A stretch of DNA of 64,000 nucleotides from Neobacillus sp. WH10 (GCF_030123405.1 NZ_CP126110.1:3720001-3784000); one strand, 5' to 3'; positions 1 through 8,843 are shown, numbered from the stretch's first letter. The notes: generated by a model from the sequence alone, not told the origin. A program made the numbers and translations.

Positions 1-428
1 CTTTCCATTTTTCCGGCAAGGGCAACCCCTACTGCATGCGGAACTTGGGTGGTAACCGGAGATGAACCTGTGACAATCCGATTTTTCTTTTGACCAAAGT
101 GTCCTGGCATTTGCCGCCCGCCTGAATTTGGATCTTCAGCCTTGGCAAATCCTGAAAGCATCAGTTCCTTCGGAGTCATCCCAAAAGTTAACACAACACC
201 CATATCACGATAATATGGAAGGACAAAATCTTTTTCCTTATCTAACGCAAAAGCTGCTCCTACTTGAGCTGCTTCCTGACCTTGACATGAAATAACGAAT
301 GGTATTTTCCCGGCACGGTTCAATAACCACATCCGCTCATCAATGCGGCGTGCCAAAAGCATCGTTTCATATATTTCCAACACTTTTTCGTCGCTTAAAC
401 CTAAAGCTTCATGACGCTTTTCTATCAT
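1..428 (-). CDS. bkdAA: 2-oxoisovalerate dehydrogenase E1 alpha subunit (partial, 3' end outside window)
   Basis: TPP-dependent decarboxylating subunit of the branched-chain 2-oxo acid dehydrogenase complex, which turns keto acids from Leu/Ile/Val into branched acyl-CoAs, the primers of iso/anteiso fatty acids. About 142 N-terminal residues are present. Visible signatures are PFVISCQGQEAAQVGAAF and the run YYRDMGVVLTFGM followed by GGRQMPGHFG, near-identical to B. subtilis BkdAA as I recall it. The ATG at 428 follows a GGAGGTAAG-type ribosome binding site at about 433-442 and lies 36 bp after lpdV, so it is the next gene of the sigma-L operon. The coding region runs off the window at position 1. 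Confidence 0.93.
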   Translation of the reverse strand, partial: MIEKRHEALGLSDEKVLEIYETMLLARRIDERMWLLNRAGKIPFVISCQGQEAAQVGAAFALDKEKDFVLPYYRDMGVVLTFGMTPKELMLSGFAKAEDPNSGGRQMPGHFGQKKNRIVTGSSPVTTQVPHAVGVALAGKME

Positions 429-464
429 ATAATTCTTACCTCCCATTTGTTCAGAAAACATTAT

Positions 465-1886
465 TTAGGAATGAATCGCTTTCCCATCGACGGCCAGTGC
501 AGCTTCACCAATTGCTTCTGACAAGGTTGGGTGTGGATGGATCGTGTGAGCGATTTCCCATGGTGTCGCATCTAATACCATAGCAAGACCAGCTTCAGTG
601 ATCATATCAGTAACATGTGGACCAATCATATGCACCCCTAGAATATCATTGGTTTCCTCATCTGCAACAATTTTAACAAATCCATCTGATTCTCCAAAAA
701 CTAGTGCCTTTCCAATAGCCCTGAAAGAGAACTTACCAACCTTTACCTTATGGCCTTTTTCTTTTGCCTGATCCTCTGTTATTCCTACGCTTGACACCTC
801 TGGATTACTATAAATACATCTAGAAACTAAATTATAATCAAATGGTGAAGGGTCTTTTCCAGCAATATGCTCGACAGCAACAATCCCCTCATGTGAGGCA
901 ACATGGGCCAACTGCAATCCACCTATTACATCGCCAATCGCATATATATGTGATTCTTTTGTTTGGAAAAATTCATTTGCGGAAATAAAGCCTTGTTCTA
1001 CTTGAATATCTGTATTTTCAAGTCCAATTCCTTCCGTATTTGCCTGGCGGCCAACAGAAACTAGGAGTTTTTCAGCTTTAAATTCTTTTACTCCACCTTT
1101 TACCTCTGCAGAAATGGCAACCCCGTTATCCTTAACAAGCGTTTCAGGGAGAACCTTAGCACTTGTTACGAGTTTAATTCCTTTTTTCTTCATCAATCGC
1201 TGCATTTCCTTTGAAATTTCCTTATCTTCTGTAGGAATAATACGATCGGCATACTCTATAACCGTGACCTCCACTCCAAAATCAGACAGCATGGATGCCC
1301 ATTCGATGCCAATTACCCCACCTCCAACAATAATAATTGAACTTGGAAGTGCTTCTAGCTGCAATGCTTCGTCAGAAGACATCACATAATCTCCGTCGAT
1401 TTCAAGTCCTGGAAGCGTCCTTGGCCTTGAACCAGTTGCAACAATTACATTTTTAGGTATCAGCATTTCGTTTTCATCGCCATTGTTCATTTCAACCGAG
1501 ATTGTTCCTGGCATTGGTGAAAAAATCGATGGGCCAAGAATCCGGCCAAGTCCTTCATACACATCAATCTTCCCTTGCTTCATTAAATGCTGAACACCTT
1601 TATGTAGTTGGTCGATAATTTTATTTTTTCTTTCTTGTACTTTACCAAAATCTAAAGATACTTCGCTAGTAATAACCCCAAAGTCGTTACTATGTTTCGC
1701 GGTAGCAAAAACCTCTGCACTTCGTAGAAGTGCCTTACTTGGGATACAGCCTTTATGAAGACATGTGCCTCCTAGTTTTCCTTTTTCAACAATAGCAGTT
1801 TTTAAGCCAAGTTGTGAGGCGCGAATGGCAGCTACATAACCGCCTGTTCCACCGCCAAGAATGACCAAATCGTATTCTTGTGCCAC
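465..1886 (-). CDS. lpdV: Dihydrolipoamide dehydrogenase (E3) of the branched-chain keto acid complex
   Basis: FAD flavoprotein of 473 aa that reoxidises the dihydrolipoyl group of the E2 subunit with NAD+. The FAD Rossmann motif GGGTGG is at 11-16, the redox disulfide is C42/C47 (GGTCLHKGCIPSK), a second NAD-binding glycine motif (VGGGVIGIEWA) lies near residue 188, and the C-terminal catalytic His-Glu pair sits in HIHPHPTLSE at about 448-457. Start is GTG at 1886 behind GAGGAGGTAAC. It lies between buk and bkdAA, which assigns it to the bkd complex rather than to pyruvate dehydrogenase. Confidence 0.95.
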   Translation of the reverse strand: MAQEYDLVILGGGTGGYVAAIRASQLGLKTAIVEKGKLGGTCLHKGCIPSKALLRSAEVFATAKHSNDFGVITSEVSLDFGKVQERKNKIIDQLHKGVQHLMKQGKIDVYEGLGRILGPSIFSPMPGTISVEMNNGDENEMLIPKNVIVATGSRPRTLPGLEIDGDYVMSSDEALQLEALPSSIIIVGGGVIGIEWASMLSDFGVEVTVIEYADRIIPTEDKEISKEMQRLMKKKGIKLVTSAKVLPETLVKDNGVAISAEVKGGVKEFKAEKLLVSVGRQANTEGIGLENTDIQVEQGFISANEFFQTKESHIYAIGDVIGGLQLAHVASHEGIVAVEHIAGKDPSPFDYNLVSRCIYSNPEVSSVGITEDQAKEKGHKVKVGKFSFRAIGKALVFGESDGFVKIVADEETNDILGVHMIGPHVTDMITEAGLAMVLDATPWEIAHTIHPHPTLSEAIGEAALAVDGKAIHS

Positions 1887-1908
1887 TTATGTTACCTCCT
1901 CTATTTCC

Positions 1909-3012
1909 TCAAATTTTTGCAGTTTTAAAATTTCTTGGATATACTTTTACTTCTTCTTCACCACGCAAGACACGAAGTGCTCCTTCAGCTAATGCTTGGA
2001 GTTCATTTTCACCCGGATGAACTATAACATCCGCAATCCAATTAATTCGATCGGTGATCGATTTCACAAAGCCTTTTCCATATGCAAGACCGCCTGTTAA
2101 GACAATAGCATCCACTTTGCCTGAAAGGACAGCACTTGCCGCCCCAATTTCCTTGGCAACCTGATATGCCATGGCATCATAAACAAGCTTTGCTTCTTGA
2201 TCTCCATCTGCAATTCTCTGTTCCACTTTCACTGCATCATTTGTGCCTAGGTAGCCAACAAGACCCCCTTGGCCAACTAGTCTTTTCATGATTTCTTCCC
2301 GATAATGTTCACCTGAAAAACAGAGTGCTACTAAATCACCTGCAGGAACAGTTCCAGCCCGCTCAGGGCTAAAAGGCCCGTCACCATGTAAACCATTGTT
2401 GACATCCACAACTTTACCCTTTTTATGAACACCAACGGTAATTCCGCCACCCATATGGGTCATTATCAAATTTAATTCGTTGTATTTTTTTCCCAATTCC
2501 TTTGCGACTCTCCTCGCGACAGCTTTTTGGTTTAACGCATGGAAGATACTTTTCCTCTCAATTAAGGAGAAGCCCGATATCCTTGCAATCGGGTCAAGTT
2601 CATCTACAACAACCGGATCGACAATAAAGGACGGAATATTAAGGGCTGAGGCAATTTCGTAGGCTATTATACCTCCGAGATTCGATGCATGCTGACCAGA
2701 AAAACCAGAACGTAAATCATTTAACATCGAATCATTAACTGCATATGTTCCTCCTTCAATCGGACGCAGCAATCCACCGCGTCCACAAACAGCCGATAAT
2801 TTAGAAATATTAATACCTTCATTATCCAGTGTTTCCAAAATGGTGTTTTTTCTAAATTCATATTGATCAATTATATTTGCATAGGAATTTATTTTTTCAG
2901 ACTCATGGCGGATGGTTTTTTCAAAAATGGAAATTTCATTATCGAAGACTCCGATCTTGGTAGATGTTGAGCCTGGGTTGATGATGAGAATCCGATACTC
3001 TTTATCTGGCAA
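1909..3012 (-). CDS. buk: Butyrate kinase (branched-chain fatty acid kinase)
   Basis: Acetokinase-family enzyme, acyl phosphate + ADP to carboxylate + ATP, acting after Ptb on butyryl- or branched-chain acyl phosphates. The N-terminal phosphate-binding motif NPGSTSTKIG and the HMGGGITVG segment are clear. An ATG at 3027 would add five residues, but a GGAGGTCACTACG ribosome binding site just inside it points to TTG at 3012, giving 367 aa (B. subtilis Buk is about 363). The gene follows bcd in the operon and is 22 bp from lpdV. Confidence 0.92.
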   Translation of the reverse strand: MPDKEYRILIINPGSTSTKIGVFDNEISIFEKTIRHESEKINSYANIIDQYEFRKNTILETLDNEGINISKLSAVCGRGGLLRPIEGGTYAVNDSMLNDLRSGFSGQHASNLGGIIAYEIASALNIPSFIVDPVVVDELDPIARISGFSLIERKSIFHALNQKAVARRVAKELGKKYNELNLIMTHMGGGITVGVHKKGKVVDVNNGLHGDGPFSPERAGTVPAGDLVALCFSGEHYREEIMKRLVGQGGLVGYLGTNDAVKVEQRIADGDQEAKLVYDAMAYQVAKEIGAASAVLSGKVDAIVLTGGLAYGKGFVKSITDRINWIADVIVHPGENELQALAEGALRVLRGEEEVKVYPRNFKTAKI

Positions 3013-3106
3013 CGTAGTGACCTCCATTTAACAAAAACATCTAATTTAAAGGCAAACGCGCTGAATCTCTATTCAGCGCTCTGCCATTCTTTTGAAAAAA
3101 ATTTGC

Positions 3107-4210
3107 TTATCTTGAAATTCTATGACTTAGAATGTGATGGCCATTTTGCAGGAATTGACTTCTGGAATTGCGGATTCTTTCAATCCGTTCTTCCGCCATC
3201 CGGTCAGCGGCAACGTATGTTGGAATGCCATCACGTTTTGAAATTTCGATAACTTTTTCAATCGTTGCATAGAGCTGTTCCACTTTTTTCATTGCCCGTT
3301 CTTGGTTGTAGCCATAAAGCTCATCTGCAACATTAATGACCCCACCGGCATTAATAACGTAATCCGGAGCATACACAATACCCATTTCATGGATAATATC
3401 ACCGTGGCGGGCATCTTTTAATTGATTGTTAGCCGAACCTGCAATTACTTTTGCTCTTAATTGAGGGATTGTTTCATCATTTATTGTTGCTCCTAAAGCA
3501 CATGGAGCGTAGATATCACATTCGACACCATAAATTTCATCCGGATCTACAGCACGCGCACCAAACGCTTCTACAGCTCGATTAACAGCCTCTTTATTAA
3601 TGTCCGTTACAATCAACTGTGCGCCTTCTTCATGTAAATATTGGCAAAGAGTATAAGCTACATTCCCAACACCTTGAACTGCAACTATTTTTCCTTCAAG
3701 TGAATCAGATCCAAAGGCTTCTTTCGCTGCTGCTTTCATTCCACGGTAAACACCGAATGCTGTTACTGGAGAAGGATTGCCTGATGATCCAAATGCAGGA
3801 GATATTCCCGTAACATAATCTGTTTCTTCGTGTATTAAATCCATATCAGCAACAGTTGTACCCACATCTTCAGCTGTAATGTATCTACCATTTAGCCCTT
3901 GGATGTAACGGCCAAATGCGCGAAACATCTCTTCATTTTTATCTTTGCGAGGGTCGCCAATGATAACTGTTTTACCACCGCCAAGATTTAAACCTGCTGC
4001 TGCATTTTTATACGTCATTCCTTTCGCAAGGCGAAGGGCATCTTCAATGGCTGCTTCTTCTGATGCATATGTCCACATACGGGTACCGCCTAATGCAGGA
4101 CCGAGTGTTGTATCATGAATAGCAATAATCGCTTTTAATCCTGACTGCTTATCTTGACAGAAAACCACTTGTTCATAATCATATTTTTCTAAGTACTTGA
4201 AGATTTCCAT
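3107..4210 (-). CDS. bcd: Leucine (branched-chain amino acid) dehydrogenase
   Basis: NAD-dependent oxidative deamination of Leu, Val and Ile to 2-oxo acids, the first step of the pathway this operon serves. 367 aa, Glu/Leu/Phe/Val dehydrogenase family. The catalytic lysines are K68 and K80 (GLNLGGGKTVI), and a dinucleotide-binding GVGNVA motif lies near 183. ATG at 4210 follows CGAGGAGGAAATATTC. Placed 28 bp after ptb and 95 bp before buk, the same order as in B. subtilis (yqiT/bcd). Confidence 0.95.
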   Translation of the reverse strand: MEIFKYLEKYDYEQVVFCQDKQSGLKAIIAIHDTTLGPALGGTRMWTYASEEAAIEDALRLAKGMTYKNAAAGLNLGGGKTVIIGDPRKDKNEEMFRAFGRYIQGLNGRYITAEDVGTTVADMDLIHEETDYVTGISPAFGSSGNPSPVTAFGVYRGMKAAAKEAFGSDSLEGKIVAVQGVGNVAYTLCQYLHEEGAQLIVTDINKEAVNRAVEAFGARAVDPDEIYGVECDIYAPCALGATINDETIPQLRAKVIAGSANNQLKDARHGDIIHEMGIVYAPDYVINAGGVINVADELYGYNQERAMKKVEQLYATIEKVIEISKRDGIPTYVAADRMAEERIERIRNSRSQFLQNGHHILSHRISR

Positions 4211-4238
4211 GAATATTTCCTCCTCGAATGTTAAATAT

Positions 4239-5144
4239 CTATTTTTTTATACAGCATAACGCTAACGCAAGAGAATAAAGCTTACTTTCAGCAGAATCAG
4301 CTCTAGATGTTAACACAATAGGTGCTTTAGCTCCAGCAATTACGGCACCCACCTTTGCCTTGGCAAAATAAATTAATGATTTATATAATACATTGCCAAC
4401 CTCAATCGTAGGTACCAATAAAATATCAGCCTTTCCGGCGACTTCACTCGATATCCCTTTGTGTTCAGCTGCCAGTGCTGAAACTGCGTTGTCAAGGCCA
4501 AGAGGGCCATCCACTATGCAGCCTGGTATTTGCCCTCGTTTATTCATCATTGTTAATGCAGCCGCATCCACAGTTGCCTGCATTGCAGGATTTACTACCT
4601 CAACAGCAGCGATAGGCGCCACTTTTGGAGTATCGATTCCAACGGACTTGGCTAATGAAACAGCATTTTTAATTATTTGTGCTTTTTGTTCTAAATCAGG
4701 GGCAATATTCATAGCAGCGTCCGTTACAATGGTAAAATGATTGTAACCAGGAATTTCAAAAAAAGCAGCATGCGATAAAACATTTCCTGTTCTAAGGCCA
4801 TATTCCTTATTCAGGACAGCTTTTAAAAGTAAATTAGTTGGAATATTGCCTTTCATTAAAACATTTGCCTCTTTGTTAGAAACAGCCTTAACAGCTAATT
4901 CAGCGGCAGCGGCAATAGACCCGGCTTCAACAATTTTTATAGTATTACTGTTAATTGGTTTGTGCTTTTTCATTTCGATGAGGGTAATAATTTTTTCTTT
5001 ATCACCGAACAGGATAAAATGAGCAAGATTTCGGTCTAATGCATCGAGCACAGCTTCGATGACTTCAGCATCTTCAGCCGCGGCCACTGCAACCGTATTT
5101 ATGCCCTCCTGGGTTGCTTTCTCTATAAGTGAATCCAACAACAA
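4239..5144 (-). CDS. ptb: Phosphate butyryltransferase
   Basis: Converts butyryl- or branched acyl-CoA plus phosphate to acyl phosphate and CoA; paired with Buk this yields ATP. 301 aa, phosphotransacetylase family, with conserved stretches VLMKGNIPTNLLLKAVLN, VTDAAMNIAP and GAKAPIVLTSRADS. First gene of the bkd operon. The start is TTG at 5144: alignment to the remembered B. subtilis N terminus (MKLKDLIGKAS) fits MLLDSLIEKAT, and AGAGGAGAAAGG lies upstream. An ATG nearby (GATGAC) is out of frame. Confidence 0.93.
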   Translation of the reverse strand: MLLDSLIEKATQEGINTVAVAAAEDAEVIEAVLDALDRNLAHFILFGDKEKIITLIEMKKHKPINSNTIKIVEAGSIAAAAELAVKAVSNKEANVLMKGNIPTNLLLKAVLNKEYGLRTGNVLSHAAFFEIPGYNHFTIVTDAAMNIAPDLEQKAQIIKNAVSLAKSVGIDTPKVAPIAAVEVVNPAMQATVDAAALTMMNKRGQIPGCIVDGPLGLDNAVSALAAEHKGISSEVAGKADILLVPTIEVGNVLYKSLIYFAKAKVGAVIAGAKAPIVLTSRADSAESKLYSLALALCCIKK

Positions 5145-5192
5145 GTTGTCATCAACCCTTTCTCCTCTTACTACAACTCCGATATATTTATA

Positions 5193-5208
5193 TGCAAGAA
5201 CTGTGCCA
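5193..5208 (-). promoter_or_regulatory. Sigma-L (sigma-54) promoter of the ptb-bcd-buk-lpdV-bkd operon
   Basis: Minus-strand TGGCACAGTTCTTGCA fits the -24/-12 consensus (TGGCAC-N5-TTGCA) at every key base, including the GG and GC dinucleotides at correct spacing. It lies 49 bp upstream of the ptb start, with the sigma-54 activator gene bkdR directly upstream, as in the B. subtilis bkd operon. Confidence 0.93.
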
Positions 5209-5219
5209 AAACTTTTTTA

Positions 5220-5233
5220 TGAAAACGTTTTAT
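5220..5233. promoter_or_regulatory. Possible CcpA (cre)-like site
   Basis: TGAAAACGTTTTAT agrees with the TGWAARCGYTWWCA type of cre at 12 of 14 positions; the terminal CA is AT here. It lies 12 bp upstream of the -24 element, where a bound repressor could block activator looping. Catabolite control of this operon is only an inference. Confidence 0.35.
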
Positions 5234-5258
5234 TTCTCTTGATGATATATTGAAAAAT

Positions 5259-5275
5259 ATTTCATACCATGAAAT
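5259..5275. promoter_or_regulatory. Inverted repeat, candidate BkdR upstream activating site
   Basis: Perfect dyad ATTTCAT-ACC-ATGAAAT, flanked by AT-rich sequence, ends one base before the bkdR stop codon and is about 50-65 bp upstream of the sigma-L -24 element. That is a usual enhancer distance for a sigma-54 activator. No terminator-like U tract belongs to it. Assignment to BkdR is inferred from position and symmetry. Confidence 0.4.
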
Positions 5276-7351
5276 TTATTGCGTGCTATTTTTTTCAAGA
5301 TTATATTTTTCGAGTTTATAATACAAATTTCTCACAGACAAGCCAAGTGTTTTGGCTGTTAAGGTTTTATTACCGTTTAAACGTAAAAGTGTTTGCTGAA
5401 TAATTTTTGCTTCGTATTCCTCCAGCATTTCTGATAATGATTGGTCTAATCCGAAGGAATCACTTGAATTTGTTATGGAAGGTTCACTACCAATTTTTTT
5501 ATTTTTTATCTCTGGTAAATGTTGGACATCGATGAATGTCTCATAATAATTCATAAAAATTATTGCCCTGCCTAGAATATTTTCTAATTCTCTTACGTTT
5601 CCCGGCCAGTCATACCCAAATAATTGAAGTAATGCGGCTTGCGTAATCCCTTCAACATTCCGGCCATAATCTCGATTTATTTTTTGAATAAGCCTCTCAC
5701 ATAAAACAGGAATCTCTTCTTTTCGTTTTCTAAGCGGTGGAATTTGAATCGGCATGCGATTTAAACGATAATATAAGTCTTCCCTAAAGGAACCATTGGC
5801 AATACCCTTTTCTAAATTAACATTAGTTGCTGCAATGACCCTGACATTAATTGTGACAGGCTTTGTCCCGCCTACCCTGATGATTTCGTTTTCCTGCAGT
5901 ACCCTTAGCAGCTTTGCCTGAGTATTCGCAGAAAGTTCCCCGATTTCATCAAGAAAGATACTGCCATTATTCGCTTCTTCAAAAAGGCCCCGCTTACCTC
6001 CACGGATGGCCCCGGAAAAGGCCCCTTCCTCATAACCAAATAATTCACTTTCTAATAATGTTTCTGAAATAGCAGCACAATTGACGCGAATAAATTTGTT
6101 GTATTTCCGATCACTTGCATTATGTATCGCATGGGCAAATAACTCTTTACCTGTTCCTGATTCTCCGCGGAGAAGGACGGTCGCAGGTGTTTTTGCTCCC
6201 AGCTTTGCCTGCTCAATTGCAAGCATCATTTCCTCAGATTGACCAATTATATCCTCAAAGGTGTATTTAGCCTCAAGAGTACGGATAATCTGCCTGGCTC
6301 TGTTTAATTCTCTGCTTAGTGATTTCATTTCAGACATATCATGAATGACACCAACACTGCCCTTTAATTTTCCTTTAACGATAATCGGTGCGACATTTAC
6401 AATTACTTCTTTTTTATTTAACCCTACTCTCATCGGCACGCCACGTACAGCTCTCCTTGTTTGCAGCACCTTCATATGCATACTTTCACCTTCAGAGATA
6501 TCTGCTGTTGCATGCTGCCCAATTACTTGTTCTTGAGAAAGACCGGTAATACGGGTATATGCAGGATTAATAAGGATTCCCCGCCCATTCTCATCGACAA
6601 CAGAAATGGCATCATCACTTGAATGGATGATCGCTTGCAGCATGGTTTGGATTTCCTTTAAATCGGTGATTTCTTCTGCTAAATTCACAACTTCTGTAAT
6701 ATCCTTAAAGACTGCGAAGGCTCCCATTAATGTTCCATTTTCTTCAATGATTGGAATCCGGGTTGTAATGATTTTTCGATCATTACTCAATATCATTTCT
6801 TGGTTTGCTTCTACTCTCCTTGTTTCAAGAATAATTGGAAGCCTGCTTGTTGGAATGACTTCTAAAACATCTCTTCCAATTGCATGTTCTTTATTTATCC
6901 CCATTATTTCTTCTGCTCGTTTGTTAAACAAAATCACCTTTCCATGATTATCAATCACCAACATTCCATCATTTGCTGCATTGAAAATCAGTTCCTGCTG
7001 ATAAGATTCATTTTTGTGCTTAGCGACGAGTTCTTCTTTTTCCTCCATTAATTTTGAAACAAGGAAGGCAACACTACCCGGAATTAAAATTGTCTTCTTA
7101 TTTTTAGCATCCCGCAATTCTTGAAAAACGGTGTCATTCCCAGTTACCTCGATAATAATATCAATGTCTTGAGTAAGAAAGGGTCTCCAGTTTGTTCCTG
7201 TTTTAATTCCTTCTTCTTGAGCCAATAAAACACCTGGCGCATCTAGGTTGCGATCAATAACCACATCGACTTTTAGAACTTCTGATTCTTTCAAAATTTT
7301 TAAGATTGCCGTTCCTCCTTTTCCGGCACCAACAATCATAATGTTTTGCAT
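5276..7351 (-). CDS. bkdR: Sigma-54-dependent transcriptional activator of the bkd operon
   Basis: About 691 aa enhancer-binding protein. Domain order: an N-terminal Rossmann-like segment (MQNIMIVGAGKGGTAIL, about 1-90), two PAS domains (about 115-215 and 235-345), an AAA+ module with Walker A GESGTGKE, the sigma-54 contact loop written GAFSGA (usual GAFTGA), Walker B FLDEIGEL, and a C-terminal Fis-type helix-turn-helix (NKTLTAKTLGLSVRNLYYKL). The ATG at 7351 has an AAAAAAGGGGTAG ribosome binding site; an ATG 13 codons upstream at 7390 has none. The gene lies directly upstream of the sigma-L promoter it should activate. Confidence 0.93.
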   Translation of the reverse strand: MQNIMIVGAGKGGTAILKILKESEVLKVDVVIDRNLDAPGVLLAQEEGIKTGTNWRPFLTQDIDIIIEVTGNDTVFQELRDAKNKKTILIPGSVAFLVSKLMEEKEELVAKHKNESYQQELIFNAANDGMLVIDNHGKVILFNKRAEEIMGINKEHAIGRDVLEVIPTSRLPIILETRRVEANQEMILSNDRKIITTRIPIIEENGTLMGAFAVFKDITEVVNLAEEITDLKEIQTMLQAIIHSSDDAISVVDENGRGILINPAYTRITGLSQEQVIGQHATADISEGESMHMKVLQTRRAVRGVPMRVGLNKKEVIVNVAPIIVKGKLKGSVGVIHDMSEMKSLSRELNRARQIIRTLEAKYTFEDIIGQSEEMMLAIEQAKLGAKTPATVLLRGESGTGKELFAHAIHNASDRKYNKFIRVNCAAISETLLESELFGYEEGAFSGAIRGGKRGLFEEANNGSIFLDEIGELSANTQAKLLRVLQENEIIRVGGTKPVTINVRVIAATNVNLEKGIANGSFREDLYYRLNRMPIQIPPLRKRKEEIPVLCERLIQKINRDYGRNVEGITQAALLQLFGYDWPGNVRELENILGRAIIFMNYYETFIDVQHLPEIKNKKIGSEPSITNSSDSFGLDQSLSEMLEEYEAKIIQQTLLRLNGNKTLTAKTLGLSVRNLYYKLEKYNLEKNSTQ

Positions 7352-7449
7352 TTTTTCTACCCCTTTTTTAAGTCGAGAAATTTTTTTCATCCCATCTTAG
7401 ATAAAACATGCAATTTTCTTCATAACTATTTTATATCTAAACACAAACA

Positions 7450-7477
7450 TTGACAATTTTCATCTATGTAATAATAT
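7450..7477 (+). promoter_or_regulatory. Sigma-A type promoter for yqzF
   Basis: TTGACA at 7450-7455, a 16-bp spacer, then TAATAT at 7472-7477. It lies in the divergent gap between bkdR and yqzF and predicts a leader of about 55 nt. Confidence 0.6.
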
Positions 7478-7538
7478 TTTCATGAGTTATAATTGAAATA
7501 TACTGCTATATGAAAACTGATATCGGAAGGATTTATTT

Positions 7539-7772
7539 ATGATACGTATTATAGCCCTCTTAATATTAGTGATTCCAGGTGCGTTAGCTGCTTTTGGAAT
7601 AAAATTAATGCGCGATATGACTTTTGGAATTCTCCAAGCACCTTTTCCAAATCTCTGGCTGCAATTCCTGGTCGGTTTACTCTTATTTATTGGCGGTCTA
7701 GGGTTTGTAGCTGGATTTATTTTTCGCCGGGACCGTAAAAGGAATAAAGTTCAAGAAAGGTTTAAAAAGTAA
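7539..7772 (+). CDS. yqzF: DUF2627 family small membrane protein
   Basis: 77 aa protein with two hydrophobic segments (about residues 4-20 and 43-64) and a basic cytosolic tail ending in RDRKRNKVQERFKK. Sequence and location, divergent from bkdR, match B. subtilis YqzF (DUF2627). Function unknown. ATG at 7539 follows a GGAAGGA ribosome binding site, and a TTGACA/TAATAT promoter lies about 60 bp upstream. Confidence 0.85.
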   Translation: MIRIIALLILVIPGALAAFGIKLMRDMTFGILQAPFPNLWLQFLVGLLLFIGGLGFVAGFIFRRDRKRNKVQERFKK

Positions 7773-7866
7773 AGAAAACTCGCCGATTGGCGAGTCCTAA
7801 GGGCGAAGAGAGAGGCGTAGTTGCACTTATGCCTGAAAGGAAAGTTTACTTTCCTTTCGGCGAAAA
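7771..7866 (+). repeat. Dispersed three-hairpin repeat, copy 1
   Basis: About 92 bp starting AAAGAAAACTCGC and ending CCTTTCGGC. It folds into hairpin 1 (CTCGCCGATTGGCGAG), hairpin 2 (AGGCGTA...TATGCCT) and hairpin 3 (GAAAGGAAAGT/ACTTTCCTTTC). Related copies are at 51333-51424 (+) and 62282-62372 (-). Here it lies between the convergent genes yqzF and yqiK. Confidence 0.85.
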
Positions 7867-7889
7867 AAGAGGCCATTATGGTCTCTTTT
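7863..7889. terminator. Bidirectional terminator between yqzF and yqiK
   Basis: AAAGAGGCCAT/ATGGTCTCTTT dyad with A and T runs on its flanks. It overlaps the last codons and stop of yqiK. Confidence 0.65.
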
Positions 7890-8607
7890 CATATTGTTTT
7901 CTTATTCGAAGTGCCTTAACTGGATCGTCTGTTATAATTGCTGTGCAATTAATATTAAAGAGCCGGTGCATATCGAAATCTTTATTAACGGTATAGGGAC
8001 GAACAGCAATCCCATTTTCCATTGTATTAATAAAAATGTTATCTGACATTGCCGAATGCTTTGGATGAATCCCCTTCGCTCTTATTGACTGTGCATAAAT
8101 CCATGGCATATAAATTCCTTCAATAAAAAGTGGAGCCGTTTCAATTTCCGGTGCAATCCTATAGCAATGGACGATACTATAGTGATTAAAAGAGGAAATA
8201 ATAATTCTGTCCATTAGACCATATTTACGAACAAGCTGAAGGACCTTTTCTTCCATGCCTTCATATGGAATCAGGCCATTTTTAAGTTCGATATTACAAA
8301 TCAGCTTATTTGTTTTCATCCATTCAAAAACTTCAACTAAAGAAGGGATTACTTCCTTTTTAACACCTTTTTTATTAGCATTTAGTTTTCTTATTTCCTT
8401 ATATAAAAAATCTTTAACAAAGCCGGTCCCACTTGTAGTTCGATCCACTTTTTCATCATGGATAACAACGATTTCACCATCTTTTGTCAATTGGGCATCA
8501 AGTTCTAATCCATCTGCACCTGCCTTTTCAGCTTCTATAAAAGCACCCATAGTATTTTCAGCAAAAGAAGCCGAGTAACCACGATGTGCGAAAATTTGTG
8601 TCATCAT
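7876..8607 (-). CDS. yqiK: Glycerophosphodiester phosphodiesterase family protein
   Basis: Hydrolyses glycerophosphodiesters to glycerol 3-phosphate and an alcohol. The GDPD fold is shown by FAHRGYSASFAENTMGAF near the N terminus, the metal-binding ELDAQLTKDGEIVVIHDEKVDRTTSG region and the later CNIELKNG segment. Starting at the ATG at 8607 (GGGAAGTGAA upstream) gives 243 aa; the longer in-frame extension to 8664 would overlap the divergent gene's ribosome binding site. No signal peptide is seen, so it is probably cytosolic. Homologue of B. subtilis YqiK. Confidence 0.88.
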   Translation of the reverse strand: MMTQIFAHRGYSASFAENTMGAFIEAEKAGADGLELDAQLTKDGEIVVIHDEKVDRTTSGTGFVKDFLYKEIRKLNANKKGVKKEVIPSLVEVFEWMKTNKLICNIELKNGLIPYEGMEEKVLQLVRKYGLMDRIIISSFNHYSIVHCYRIAPEIETAPLFIEGIYMPWIYAQSIRAKGIHPKHSAMSDNIFINTMENGIAVRPYTVNKDFDMHRLFNINCTAIITDDPVKALRIRKQYEKRP

Positions 8608-8642
8608 TTCACTTCCCAACTTTAAATATGGAGGAATATCAA

Positions 8643-8783
8643 ATGAAACCTTTACAATTATCACCCGAAACAGCTCTAAAACTATCTCAGAAACTAAATT
8701 TACCGATAGAACAGCTTATGCATATGCCACAACATATTCTCATTCAAAAACTAATGGAATTGGAGAAGGAAAACAAAAATTGA
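8643..8783 (+). CDS. yycC: YycC-like small protein
   Basis: 46 aa: it starts MKPLQLSPETALKLSQKL, contains the distinctive EQLMHMPQHIL, and ends in a charged tail. This resembles the small YycC family of Bacillus, as recalled; function unknown. The start is the ATG at 8643, 8 nt after a strong GGAGGAATATC. An in-frame ATG further upstream has no ribosome binding site and would run into yqiK. Confidence 0.75.
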   Translation: MKPLQLSPETALKLSQKLNLPIEQLMHMPQHILIQKLMELEKENKN

Positions 8784-8809
8784 TTTCTAGTCATATAAGC
8801 TATATAAAG

Positions 8810-8843
8810 AAAAAGCCCTCATTCATTGAAATGAAGGCTTTTA
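8810..8843. terminator. Bidirectional terminator between yycC-like gene and spo0A
   Basis: AAAAGCC...GGCTTTT stem with inner TCATT/AATGA pairing and T/A runs on both sides. It serves the convergent ends of the yycC-like gene and spo0A. Confidence 0.7.

Noticed and set aside
1114..1389. Open frames antisense to lpdV, accC, dxs, copA and gcvPB
   Set aside because: They shadow strongly conserved genes on the other strand, lack ribosome binding sites and show no recognisable domains.
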